A stretch of 64,000 nt of DNA from positions 171,163-235,162 of the forward strand of contig SAXG01000009.1 in the NCBI GenBank assembly GCA_012932865.1, written 5' to 3'. The position numbers and the translations under genes are program-made. The number at the start of each line of letters is the position of its first letter. The stretch's first letter is position 1. This document shows positions 33,515 to 45,121 of the stretch, one piece after another. The notes below the pieces were generated by a model. The model was not told the origin of the DNA. It searched no databases and saw only the letters and a program-made list of their open reading frames with translations. The DNA is from Amylostereum areolatum. Taxonomy: Eukaryota > Basidiomycota > Agaricomycetes > Russulales > Stereaceae.

Positions 33515-35457
33515 GACGACTTGGTGAGTGTTCCTGTACGTCCCTTTATCACATATCTAACCTTTCCCCAGGCTGCCCCCATACAGAAGTCGTTAATATG
33601 CCCACACCTGAGATTCGTCAACCGGGCAACGTCAAACCCCAAAGATCGTCACCGGGCCATATCTGACATCTATGCAACACACAGCAACAAGACACCCGAA
33701 GATGAAGATTTGGACAACGCCTCGAGCGACCCCCACTCCTTTTGGCGGCAACTGGAGCTATTCATCGACAAGACCACCCTCGAAGAAGACCCGTTCCGAG
33801 ATCCCAACGACGTCGAGATACACGACGCGAAAACATTCGACATTGTCAATCCCTCTCCTTCCGATTCGGCACGTCTCCGCCAGCTCTCCGCGTGGGCGTA
33901 CGCCCAGCTGAAGTTCCAATCTCGGAGCTTTGTCTTCTCTGTCGTCCTCATGGAGGACTCGGCACGATTGATTCGTTGGGACAGGAGCGGGGCTATTGTG
34001 ACGGAGCGGTTCGTCTGGACCAATCCTACAGATCCCCTCGCGGATTTCTTGGGGCGATTTGACCGTCTGTCTCCAGAACAAAGGGGCCACGACCCTACTT
34101 CGTGTACTCCTACCCAGGAGGAGGCCACCATGGCGCGCGCCGCTTTCGCTGGATCGCCGTCTGCCGACGTTTCCCCCGACGAACCCCTACGGAAGCTCAC
34201 CGTTCGCGACGACGCGACCAATGAATTGCATTCTTTCATCGTTGGGTCCCTCTCAATGGTGTAGCCGATCCTTAGCGAGTAGGGCCACCTCTGGCTATGT
34301 CGCCTTCGATATCAAGACCAAGTACCTAGTGTACCTTAAGGATACCTGGCGCATCGTGGGGCCCGGCATGCAGAAGGAAGGTGACATCTATCGCCGCCTC
34401 CACGCAAAAGGGGTCACCCACATCGCGCCGATGAGATGTGCCGGCGACGTTGAAGGCCAAAGGACGCGCACGCAAGATTTTGTCAGCGAGCTGTGGGCGT
34501 GTGGAGGGGCCCAGATCGCTGAACATCAATGCTATCGGATTGTCTTGGGTGTTGTTGGCCGTCCCCTCGATAGCTTCAAATCAACCTTTGAACTATGCCA
34601 AGCGATCGCGGATGCTGTTGAAGGCGAGTTCGCGTTTTTAAACTACGATCACGACGCTGATCACCTTCCAGCGCATGGGCAAGCATACACTCTTCTCAAG
34701 ATCCTGCACCGCGATATCAGCGCTGGAAACATCATCATCACCGACGACGGACGAGGATTGTTGATCGACTGAGACCCTTTGTCGCGACCTCAACGTCCCT
34801 GTAACAACGAAAGAGCCTCTCACAGTAAGTCGCTTTTCATCACCCTTACGCACTGCCCTTAAAGCTAATCATATTGTTCAGGGAACCTGGCAGTTCATAT
34901 CCGGGACACTTCTTACCGATCCAACGAAAGAGCACCAGCTCAGCGACGACCTGGAATCCTTCGTTCATGTCCTCGCCTACCACCTCGTCCACCATCGCCC
35001 AACCGGCTTCATCTCTCCCAAGATCGAAAGTGACGTGTGGTACGTCTACCATAGACGGTTCCTCATCATCGAAGAAGATCGCGTCGCGGGCGGCTTGGGA
35101 AAGCGGGATATCTTCCTCTCCGTGGCGCTTTCTCCTGCAGGCTTCAGAGGCCACGTCCCGAAACCCTGTGCGATGCTCCTGCGCGACCTTCGTCACCTCT
35201 TTCGGGATGCTTTTTACGCCGACCTCGACAACGTCACGAAGAAGATCAGGAGGGCATGCATCGCGGCCTTGAAAACGCCGAAGCGGGTACTTGACGTCTT
35301 TCGTACTCACCTCGCTGAGGATGGATGGCCCGAGGCTGACGCGAGCCAGGATGGCCTTGTGGGTGAAAGCTCGCGAGTGTCGGCCGGAAAGCGACGGGCT
35401 CCCATGGAGAAAATAGAATTCATTGACCCGCCTAAGAAGCGGTCCCGGGAGGAGTAG
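33515..35457 (+). pseudogene. FunK1 kinase 2, disrupted
   Basis: FunK1 family member lacking the N-terminal GPMP...F exon, with several lesions. The frame runs through TLEEDPFRDPND, FVFSVVLMEDSARLIRWDRS and GRFDRLSPEQRGHDPTS. It is lost by a frameshift at about 34247-34254 (GGTCCCTCTC). The N-lobe continues in another frame (ASRATSGYVAFD, VYLKDTWRI), then HRDISAGNIIITDDG. A TGA at 34770-34772 replaces the Trp of the LLIDW motif, and an extra C at about 34775 shifts the frame again. The C-lobe (GTWQFISGTLL, DDLESFVHVLAYHLVHHRP) and a basic tail (PPKKRSREE) remain readable to 35457. The duplicated MINDY block ends about 75 bases upstream. Probably inactivated after loss of its 5' end. Confidence 0.85.
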
Positions 35458-35820
35458 ACCTGGTAGACGAGGCGGAAATCTTGGACCTTTTACTTTATAT
35501 GCTACTTATTTACTTTAAGTTCATACCATACATCTGACCATATATCACCCGCACACCGTTGTACTAGCTACTTTGACGCCTATTATTGACGCATTTCAAG
35601 TGCGTGCTCCCAACAATGTACACGCTACCGCGACCAGTTTTCTGTGTCTGTGTCATAACTGAACTCGAATAGTCGAAGGGCGTTCGCTCAAGTGTTGGAG
35701 GTACAAATGCCGAGTTCAAACAAAATTGTCACGATGCATATATATGATAGATACAACGCTCGGCGGTTGGTCCGCGCAGGTCCGCGCGAGCCTCAAGACC
35801 CGACACCCATCACGGTAGAA
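35458..35820. other. Intergenic between convergent FunK1 loci
   Basis: Short AT-richer spacer between two convergent FunK1 pseudogenes. Nothing seen beyond presumed 3' ends. Confidence 0.5.
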
Positions 35821-37839
35821 CTACGACGAAAAGCACTGTTTCTTTGTGAAACGTCCGGAGTCATCCCCCGCCGTCGCTGATCGCTTTCTACTGGATCCTT
35901 TTTCCTTTCTCACCTCCAATACATCCTCCGCGGCATCGTCATTTGGCCATCCATCCATTGCGAGACGCGTGTTGAAGAAATTCAAAATTTTGGCCGACGA
36001 AGCGAGCGATTCTTGTGCGGACTGCTGGCTTTCCTCGGAGACACGGTGCAGATCCGGAGTATAGTATGCTTGCCAGAAAATGAGCCGCAGGTCCTCCACT
36101 AGAAGAGTGACTCCGGGAGAGAAATGGCGATGGAGGGCGCCCCTGGAAATGGCCCCATTGCAAAAAAATGAGACCTTCCCATCAAAGCCACGCCAAGGCT
36201 CCTCAACAGGGAAGTGCGGGGGGTAAACTTCGTTGATGGTCTTTTGTGGTTCGCGAATCGACGTGGGACGATAGCGGGCGAGGTGGTACACAAAGACGTG
36301 GACGAAGGATTCTAAATCGTCTTGTAGGGTATGCACCTTCGTCTCGTGCTCTAACCGTGCAGCGGATGTGAATTGCGATGTGCCCTGATAAATTTGAATC
36401 AGAGTATAGCGAGACCATGAATGGTAAGGGACGCACAGAGAGCATCCTCCCTTTCCCCTTGGCTGACATCGAAGGAAAGATCCCAATCTGTGAGAAGGCC
36501 GTGACCATCCGCGGTGATCATGATGCTCCTTGCGCTGATGTCAGCATGAAGTATGTTCAGCTTGGTATACGCTTGAGCGTGGGCTAGTAGTAAGGGAAAC
36601 CTGTAGTCAGTGCGATGCAAAGGAACGGAAGTCGAAGGGCTTACCATCAATGGCGTCTCGAACAGCGGTGGTAAGTTCGTGTGTGGACTTGAAATCCTGG
36701 AGAGGGCGAGCGACGGTGTTCAGCACGACGCGGTAGTGCGTGTACGCCCAAACGCCTTCCGTCCAACAAGCCCACGGGCACTTGACAAAGTTTTGGTTCT
36801 CCGTTTGGTGCCCCAAGACGTCCCCACCGACAAGCATTGAGGAGACGTGCGGAACGTTGGCCTCGAACAAGCGACGGTAGACGTCGACCTCTTTGCACGC
36901 TATTTTGATATCGTGACGCCACGAGTCCTTGAGCCAGACGAGTGCATCGTCCTTGAGGTCTACCGCAACGTATGAAGTGGCCGCCATGCCCGCAACGGAG
37001 ATACCGCGTCTCGCCCGTGACGCCATCGGTAACGGCGAATTTGTGCAAAGTGTGTTCAGGACGGGGACCGGCGCCGGAACGTTCGAAGACGGCCTGTGCG
37101 CGGGAGATTTCTTTGGAAGTCGGTGAGGAGACGGTGGGGTCCATACCGCACTGTTCCGGGGAGGCCGAGTCCAGACGGTGAAAAAACTCGGCTAGGGAAC
37201 TGTTTTCGACCTGCCAGTCGAATCGCTCGGTGACGACGACACCGCTGAGGTCCCAACGGAAGAGACGAGCCTTGTTTTCGAGAAGGAGGACGGAGAAAAG
37301 AAAAATGCGGGGGCGCTCTTCAAAAACTTGTTTTGCAGCTGCGGCCAGTTCGCAGCGGTTCATGACCCATCTGCGAGAGCCTCGCTGGAAGGGGAATTTT
37401 GGAGCGTGGCCGTTCATCATCTGGCTCGGGATCTTGGAAGGGATCGTCGTCAAGAGCTAAACTCTCAACAGAAAATGCGGTGTAGCCTGATGTTTGCTTC
37501 TTGGAAGACTCTGCGTTGGGCAACGAGGTAGAGACTTGGGGCGAGGGGTTGTCAGACGACGACGGCAAGTCGTTGAACTTGAGTCGCTGGCAAATATTTC
37601 CGGACTCGAGAGCTTGTATCTTTTAGATCAATGAGCCATAAATCGACAAGGGGTATATGAGAGCTCACAAGCTGCTCTGCAGAGTATGGAAGAACACCCT
37701 CGGAGACCATACTGTAGCGGACGGCCGCCGCCGGCGACGTGTCAACCGTACCATTGACACTAGTCGGTAAACGAGGTACGTTGAAAAACGTATGCATAAA
37801 AGATGCCACTGGCATGGGTCCAACAAATTTGCCGTCCAT
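35821..37839 (-). pseudogene. FunK1 kinase 3, frameshifted sister of FunK1-6
   Basis: Same architecture as the intact locus at 48419-50471. The first exon is MDGKFVGPMPVASFMHTFFN... with the intron after SAEQL. The next exon carries DDDPFQDPEPDDE. An extra C in the run at 37391-37394 shifts the frame. A deletion at about 36993 removes roughly 30 bases (the sister reads RYLVAGRPQVFGRSLAGRATSGYVA) and shifts it again. The catalytic loop reads HADISARSIMI: the loop Asn, kept as N in the sister (SAGNIMI), is replaced. The C-lobe and tail (...KKQCFSS) are open to 35821. Alignment with the sister shows these are losses in this copy, not gains in the other. Confidence 0.85.
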
Positions 37840-38189
37840 CGAAGAGGATGCTGAGTGAAACGACTTGACGAGGGCTGAGGAAAGCGAGGTTGATGAGAAC
37901 GTTCAAGTTGAGGAGCATGAAAACCGCCGATGCGAGACAATGGCAGACCCACGTGATCGCGTAAATTCAAGTTCAAATTTCAAAGTTCACAGCGTTTGAA
38001 ATGTAGCATGTAGCCTCTCGTTCCCGGGCACAAGCATACTTGGGAATAGATGTTGTATATAACTACGTGTGGTACTGTAAGTCTGTAAATTGCAAGTCTT
38101 AACCCAGCATGCCTATCATCATATTAGTACCATAAAGCATAATGTCCCGAGGCCGTCATAGCCATCTGAGGGATCTACGTCGGGTCAGT
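37840..38189. other. Intergenic between two minus-strand FunK1 loci
   Basis: Contains the presumed promoter of FunK1-3 and the 3' end of FunK1-4. A direct repeat TTCAAGTT/TTCAAATTTCAAAGTTC lies near 37970. No gene. Confidence 0.5.
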
Positions 38190-40819
38190 CTACACACGAT
38201 CCACCACCACCGGATACAACCCAGACTGGGGTGATCCTCCTCCTTTTCCGGTTTCCGAGGGAGTCGAGACGCGAGCGGCAGGCATGATCATTGGGTGTTT
38301 GGTCGTTCGCTTCTCGGAATGATCGTCATCAAAAGTTGTAGGACGTTTTCGCTTCCGATTTTCTGGGTTGGAGATCCGGACGATGTGCATTTGATCCATG
38401 CTCGCGTCGCACCGCGGCCAGCCGCGTTGCGCAAGGTAGTAGTCGAACCGCTTGTACAAGTAGTCGGACTTGGAGAGCGTAGCCAATGCCTCCCTGCGCT
38501 TCATGATGGCAACTGGGTCGCTATCTCGGGAATAGAAGGCGTTTTGAAAGAGGTCCCGGAGTTCCGTGAGGAGGGCACAGCAATGATCGTTGACGTGTCC
38601 GTGAAACCTAGTGTCTTCCAGAATCGAGTTCGAGAAGAAGGATTGCTTCCCCACGCCGCCGGTGTATATCGTCTCTACACGGAAAGAGGAGCGACCATCA
38701 AAGACGGTTTGCATGGCGGCCAGTAGGTCCTTGACTCCAGTATGACGGTATCGTGCGAGACAGTACGTGAAAACGTGGACGAAAGATTCAATGTCGTGGT
38801 GGAAGTTGTGTGATATCTTGCCATTTTCCGCCAAAAGTAGGCCAGATGTAAACTGCCATGTTCCCTAAACAGTCGTGTTTTAAGTCAGAAACAACAAGTT
38901 CATGGGACGACAGATTTCGAAATGCTGACCATTCTGAAAACCCCCTGCGGAGTCGTCGCCCCTTTTGACAGCACATACGACATGTCCCAGTCGACAAGCA
39001 GGCCGTGTCCGTCTTCTGTGATCAGAATACTCGACACGCCTATGTTTCCATGCAGGATATTCGCCTTCGTGGCTGCTACGTGATGTGCTGGGGATCTGAT
39101 GTAAACTTGGCTTCTCGAAAGTGTGAAGGGGACGAATACCTTCTGCGGCATCCCTCATGGCCGTACAAAACTCCTTCGTCGAAGCGAAAACAGTCAGTGA
39201 GTATCCCGTTGTGTCCAAAGCAGTGCGACATTGCAAGAGGGGAGGTATCCAGGTCCGGTTATTAGAGCCATCAAAAGGATTGGTCCTGCACGCCCAGGAT
39301 CGGTTTGCGTATGCGTGGGTCAAGGTCTCCTGTACTTCTCCGATGCCATCCAACACTAAGTTCGTCATACGTCGCAGGCTCGCCACCCGAAGCGCCTTGC
39401 GAGGGGTCGTCACGGCTGGGGATGCAGATCACATCACCTGAATGAACTGCTCTGGCGACATGCGGAACATTGGCGGACTCAAGCTGAGAATACACCCATG
39501 CCTCTGATGGTATCCCCGGCAGGTTGACGCGCCACGAATCCTTGAGTAAGACGATCGCGTGTGGGTAGACTAGATCCACGGCAACGTAGGTAGACGTTCC
39601 GAGACCTATTAGGGAGCGACTGTAAGCCTGAGGGCTCGGTGCGATATAGGCTCTCCTCCGTTTGGTCTTCTCGTCGTAAACGTAAAACTTGTGGAACGGT
39701 TCATCGCGTCCCATCTTCACGGCCTTGCACCTGGCCAGGACACCTCGGGCGAGATCAATTTCTTCAGGCGAAGGGATCCAGACAGTGATATCGTGGCCTC
39801 GGTCTTTGTTGGACAAGTGATCGAATCGCCAGAGAAATTCGGCCAGGGGACTGTCCCTCACTCTCCACGCAAAGCGCCTAGACACAATAGCACCAGCACG
39901 GTCCCAGCGGATCAAGCGAGCTTCGTGTTCCAAGAGGACAATTGTGAAGGCGAACGTTCGGTATTGGCTTGTGAACATGGCCAGCGCATAAGCCATAAGC
40001 TGGCCCCGTGTCTTCGTAGCAAGGATGGTAGTAGGCGAAAACTCCACCTGTGCAGGATCCTCGCCGGCGAGAGGATCTCGCCAACCGTCTTGGGAAATCC
40101 TCTTCAGCTCTATGCAGATCTCCATGTGCGACCACAGTACTTGATCGACCCGGTTTCCGATGGCAGGAATGTTGCGAAACGCTTGAAGGAGTCCGGAGAC
40201 GTCGCATTTACGGTATTCATCGTGGTACTGGCCGCCCTTCGTGTTCGTCCTTCGGAGATATATGGACGGACAGACTCCCGCAGCCTCGGCGATTTGAATC
40301 TGTAATATTTACTGCCATCAGCACGATGCGAAGAAACGCATGCCATGTACTTACGAAGCTATCCTCCGTATTAGGAGGGGCGGGCACACTGATATCCATC
40401 TGAGCCGTCGCGGGGCGTGGCTCGGGCGACTGGGGGACGAGCTCCTTGATGAACTCTTCGACTGGCATTGGCCCGACGCACTGGTACTCGGCTTCCTGTC
40501 CGAGCTGCTTGTATTGTTCTGTGGATGTGGTGCCGGTGGTCCTGAAGTTGAATCGATCGAAGCCTGCCGACGTCAATTTGATGGGCGATGCGGGGGAGAC
40601 GATGAGAGGAGACTGAGGTGGACCCGTTGGAGGTGTCGGCCTAGCGAGCGACGGGGGGGTCAGAGCACTCTTGAACTCCACTGGAAAAGAAGGAGTGGGA
40701 TCTGTGGCGGTCGATCCGATGAGGGCGTCCGAGGGTGAGGCAGAGAGAGAGCGAAGCCTCTTTGAGAATCGTTGGGCAGGCATCGGAGTTGTGGAACGAA
40801 GTCGACGGGTGACGGGCAT
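38190..40819 (-). CDS. FunK1 kinase 4, predicted pseudokinase
   Basis: An open FunK1 model. Exon 40355-40819 has a Pro/Ser-rich N-terminus (RFSKRLRSLSASPSDAL) and VGPMPVEEFIKELV. Intron 40300-40354. A long exon from 40299 carries FAFTIVLLEHEARLIRWDRA and VLLKDSWRV. A probable 103-nt intron (GTGATC...GTACAG) removes a stretch with no counterpart in other members and rejoins TLTHAYANRSWAC in frame. Then the conserved intron and AHHVAATKANILHGNIGVSS: the catalytic loop is HGN...S, with both the catalytic Asp and the metal-binding Asn replaced, while DWD of the activation segment is kept. The C-lobe GTWQFTSGLLL and a basic tail follow. Most likely a pseudokinase or scaffold, if expressed. Confidence 0.72.
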
Positions 40820-40870
40820 GTTTGTTCTTCAAGGCGAGGTGGGAGTTACTGTCGGGCGCATGGTCTCTCC

Positions 40871-40880
40871 TATATATATA
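40871..40880 (-). promoter_or_regulatory. TATA-like element of FunK1-4
   Basis: TATATATATA followed by AAAA, about 55 bases before the FunK1-4 start on the minus strand. The duplicate block at 57.6 kb has lost about 60 bases exactly here, and its FunK1-4 fragment is dead. Confidence 0.5.
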
Positions 40881-41407
40881 AAAACAGATCGCCATCCAGA
40901 GTTTGCCACAGGCTGAGGTCAGTTGCCAATATTGTGACAACGGATGGGCGGGTTAGTACGAGGTACGAGTGAGTGTCGAACGACGAAGCTCTCACTGCTC
41001 AGCACATTCTCCATTTGCGCGGCGTACCAGCCCCGGGTGGCAAATGAAATTGACGAGTGGAAAACGCGGTGGGTTCCTGAGGTGACAACAGGACGACTCG
41101 GAGAACAATGCGCTCGAGTCAATCGAAGATGGTGACAACTTGCCATGCAGCGAGAGCGAACGTTTAGCCACTTAGTAACAGGAATAATTGCATAGCCCAC
41201 CGGCCCTGCGTGACAATCCAGGACAATTCAGACAAGAAAAAGTGGCAAGCGTCCAGCGTCTTGGTGGTAATGGGTGAACGTGGAAATGAATGTCGAACGC
41301 GTGTGGAGAGCGCGTTTGCCACTTGGACCAGGCTCTTGGACCCGTACCACGGCGGCGTTCGAAATTACAAGGCCTTCGTCTCGTCTCTCTTGTTCTCTCT
41401 CGTTACA

Positions 41408-41415
41408 TATAAATA
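41408..41415 (+). promoter_or_regulatory. TATA-like element of FunK1-5
   Basis: TATAAATA, 77 bases before the ATG at 41485. Identical spacing in the duplicate. Confidence 0.6.
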
Positions 41416-41484
41416 CGCCGATTTCCTCATGCTCCTCATCAACACATCCCCATCTCTCTCTTCACCCTCCCAAACTTTGCCATC

Positions 41485-43802
41485 ATGTCAGACGAAGGTG
41501 TTGTTATTGGCCCAATGCCGCCTGCCGACTTTCTGGAGCATTTCCTTCATCCCTCGATGTCCTCCCGACCGACCGACGCGCAATTTAGGCTGCGCAAATC
41601 ATCCAATACGGACGGAGAACCAGTGCGTTGCATTCCCTCCGTCTTACTTCTTACTGACCATGTTTGAGATCTTGTCGGTTGAAGGGGACCAAGTCGTCCA
41701 AAACCTCGTCTTCCACCGCTTGCCGTTGCCCGACGGTACCAACGATCGCCTACCAATGCCACCTTCCCCTCGGCTCTTGGCACATGCTTCCTCCCTATCC
41801 CCTCGCGCTGGAAGCCCTGCTCCCGCCGAGCTCATCTTCGAATACGTTGAACACGACCCCTTCCACGATCCCAAACCTGGCCAGGACGACTTCTGGATTT
41901 TTCGCTCCTCCGCCAGACCGCGTGCGACCTTTCGTCGCCACAGCAGGCTCATCCAGGAGATGATCGAAGCAAGGCCTGACTTTACGTTTCTCTTTTCGGT
42001 GTTGGTCACCGATCAAGGAGCTCGTCTTCTACGCTGGGATCGCGCAGGCGCTATCGTAACAGAAATGTTCGACTACAAGGCCAACGACAACCCCCTTACG
42101 GATTTCGTTTGGCGATTCGCCCATATGCCCTTGGAACACCGGGGCCACGACACTTCATTTTCCATTCCAACCATGGACGAGTCCACCTTTGCCCGCGCCG
42201 CGTTCAGCCGTTCCGACCATGTCCAAGTTTCCCCCGAAACCCTCCTGCACAAAGTCGCCGTCCAAGACGATATATCTGGAGAACGCACCTTCTATGTCGT
42301 CGCAGATCCTTACGAATACCACGAGAAGGTCTGGGCGCACGCCACTCGTAGCTATGTCGCCGTTGATTTGCGCGATGGGTCGCTGGTGTGGCTCAAGGAC
42401 ACGTGGCGTACAGACTCGGTGTCTTCCTACAAGGAAGGCGATGTCTACAGGAAGCTCGAAGAGAAACACGTCCCCCACATAGCCCCTCTGCGTTGTGCGG
42501 GCGACGTTGGCACGCAGGCCACCCGGACGCATGAGCTTTCGCAAGCGCCGTGGGTGTGCTTCAACGCGACGACCGTCGTCCGCAGCCGCTACCGCATGGT
42601 CCTTGGAGTCATCGGGCGTCCCCTCAACACGTTCAAGTCTACGCACCAGCTGTTTACCGCGATTCGCGATGCGGTCGTCGGTAAGTCTCCTCCCTTGTTT
42701 CACCTGGCGCACCTGGTCTAACCATGCACTAGCTCACTCTAAAGCATACACGGAAGCGGGCCTCTTGCACGGCGATATCAGCTCCGGGAATATTCTGATC
42801 ACCGACGACGGAGAGGGTATTCTGATCGATTGGGGGCTCGCATTTGATGCCGCCACAAGACCACGAAGTCGCCTAGTACGTGCTCTCCCTTATTCCTGCA
42901 CCCCACCTCTCTAAACCGTATGCAGGGAACATGGCCCTTTGTCGCAGCGCGACTGATGGATAAGGTAGAAACAGACCTTGTGGAGCCTCAGTTAGGCGAC
43001 GAGCTCGAGTCATTCTTCCACGTCCTCATGTTTCACCTTGTTCGCCACCGTCCCAGCGGTATCCACTGCTTGAAGGACGAGATTGACAACGTGTTCTTCG
43101 CAGGACTGAAGGACGGCTTGCCCCACATCACTGCTATGCACAAAGGTTCCTTTTTCCACGGTGCATACTGGCAGGGCCCGAAAATCAATGACTATTTCAG
43201 CAAACCGTGCATCAATGTCATCGAAGAACTTCGCCGCCTGTTCTTCCGCGCTACGTACGCGGCAGCGGACAGGGTGCAGCCCGCGGTGCGCCAGAGCGCG
43301 CTGGACGCCCTCAAGACCTCGGATCACTTCTTGAAGGTGTTCAATACGGCACTCGAAGACGAATCATGGCCTGAGGATGACGGTAGCATGGACGCGGTGG
43401 CGGCAAATATGAAGAAGTACGGCTGGACGGCAGACCCAAGTCCGATTTCATTTGAAACCTTGACTTCAACCTCGTCCTCGTGTTCGTCAATCGAGACGAG
43501 GAGAAGCCTGTCCCGGAGTCCGACGCCGGCACCGACACCGTCGTCGTCCACCGAAAACCGGCCAGCTTCGGTCGCTGCTGCGAACGATGCTCGGTCTGAC
43601 ACTGCGCAGTCAACGAAGAGAAAAAGTTCGTCCCCAGCTCCGACCCCAGCTGCGTCGTCGCCTCCGGGCAAACGATCATTGTCAGCCACTTCTGTGGACG
43701 ACTCTGGTGTTGCGAGGCCCACAAAGAAGATGCGCACATCAGGACGTTTCTCGTCTCCTTCTCCTTCTCCTCCTTCTCGTCCTCCTTCTCCTTCTCGTCC
43801 TT

Positions 43803-43849
<47 letters not shown>

Positions 43850-44401
43850 CCTGCTCCTCCTTCAACCTTGCCACCACCTTCCAAGAAACGATCGGCGCCG
43901 GACGAGCTTGAAGATGAGACACTCCCTGGTGCTATGAGGTCTCCGAAGAGGACATGCCTTCGAGCCCGCTCCTCGTCTGCCTCTCCACCTCCGAGCTCGT
44001 CTACACCTATACCATCCAAGAAACGATCATTTCCGGCCACCCCTCCGGACAACGGGCGAGCTAGCGTCGCCAAGAGGCGTTGCTCGCCAGCACGTTCCGG
44101 TTTTTCGCCTCCGCCTTTGGTTCCAACCCCGGCTTCGCCTTCCGAGAAATCTTCCGCGCTGGCCTCGTGTGGGGACGACGCCCTCTCTGGTACTACGGAT
44201 ACGTTGAAGAGAGCAGGCTCGCCAGCACGCCCCTCATCTCCGGCTCTGGCTCCGCCCTCGCCTTCGTCACCTTCCAAGAAACGAGTGGCGTCGGCCGCAT
44301 TTGCGGATGATTCAGAGCCCGATCCTCCGAGGTCGTCGAAGAGGAGACGCTCTCCAGCATGCTCCTCCAGTGCTTTGTCGTCGTCAAATGCAAAGCAGTG
44401 A
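41485..44401 (+). CDS. FunK1 kinase 5, intact, with repetitive basic tail
   Basis: Apparently intact fungal-type (FunK1) protein kinase, likely Ser/Thr-type and probably nuclear. Exons 41485-41622, 41669-42680, 42733-42875, 42926-44401 close in phase, 922 residues. Order: [51 protein letters not shown] with [19 protein letters not shown]-lobe [20 protein letters not shown] (Lys) and [11 protein letters not shown] (helix-C Glu); [15 protein letters not shown] (Asp about 398, Asn about 403); LIDWGLAF (Asp about 416); [31 protein letters not shown]. From about residue 600 a Ser/Pro/Lys-rich tail contains about six units of roughly 40 residues with KKRS and [13 protein letters not shown] basic clusters, plus a Pro-Ala run from a CTCCTG microsatellite. 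It is one of the few copies with all kinase residues in place. Confidence 0.88.
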
Positions 44402-44503
44402 GATCCGCTGCGCATTCCAGTTCTCATACTTCTGGCTTTTTGTTTTCATTTCTCATTTGATGGACTCTTCCGCTCTGCGCCTTTCACTTACTTTTACATG
44501 CAC

Positions 44504-44665
44504 TTTACTTTTGAGGTTCGCCATGGACCTCTGGACACTTCATACGATGTTTACCCATACCTTGCGCAACTGCTACTCATTTTGTTTACTTTCGAGGTCC
44601 ACCATGGACCTTTGGACATTTCCTACGACGCTTACCCATACCCTACGGAATTGCTACTCATTTTG
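44504..44665. repeat. 81-bp direct repeat downstream of FunK1-5
   Basis: Two diverged copies of a unit starting TTTACTTTYGAGGT and containing CCATGGACCTYTGGACA, TTTACCCATACC and GCTACTCATTTTG. Present also in the duplicate block (from about 61165), so it predates that duplication. Lies in the presumed 3' untranslated region. Confidence 0.75.
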
Positions 44666-45023
44666 TCTACAAATTGTCTACACACTGGATGGTCATGGAG
44701 TTCGAGCGAGTTAGGCTCACGTAATGTGGTTTACGCTCGGTCACGTTACTTGGGGCAGTTTTCCCGAGAGATAACTTGGACTTCACCGTCTTCAACGTTC
44801 AACGTTCAACTTTCGAACAGCATTGGCTGCACACCTTGAATCCAAGTAGAAGGATGAGTGAACTGGACCGTCGGTAGCTGTATACGGAGCTCCCTCTCAC
44901 GGCTAGAGTTTTTAGGGTGAAGCTTCGCACATTGTCGACGACTCCTCGACTCCGATTTTCCAGCGCCGGTTGGTTTCTCCAGACACTTACCGGGCTTTTT
45001 CAAGGACACTGACATTTCGCGGG

Positions 45024-45031
45024 TATAAATA
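45024..45031 (+). promoter_or_regulatory. TATA-like element of Rrn5-like copy 1
   Basis: TATAAATA 98 bases before the ATG at 45122, conserved with the same spacing in copy 2. Confidence 0.55.
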
Positions 45032-45121
45032 TAGATCGAACACTGCACGCTCAGATCTATTTCTTAAAGACGTCTACTCCGGACTGGCGGTGGCTTCACT
45101 ATTATAACTTCCTGATACGAT

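Larger units (their letters stand above)
40820..41484. other. Divergent promoter between FunK1-4 and FunK1-5
   Basis: 665 bases shared by the minus-strand FunK1-4 and the plus-strand FunK1-5. Each side has a TATA-like element. No gene in between. Confidence 0.5.

Noticed and set aside
43324..44427. Long minus-strand frames (367 and 345 codons) opposite the FunK1-5 and FunK1-8 tails
   Set aside because: They exist in both copies only because the plus-strand tail is rich in Ser/Pro/Arg codons whose complement lacks stops. No domain, and they lie antisense to a well-supported exon.
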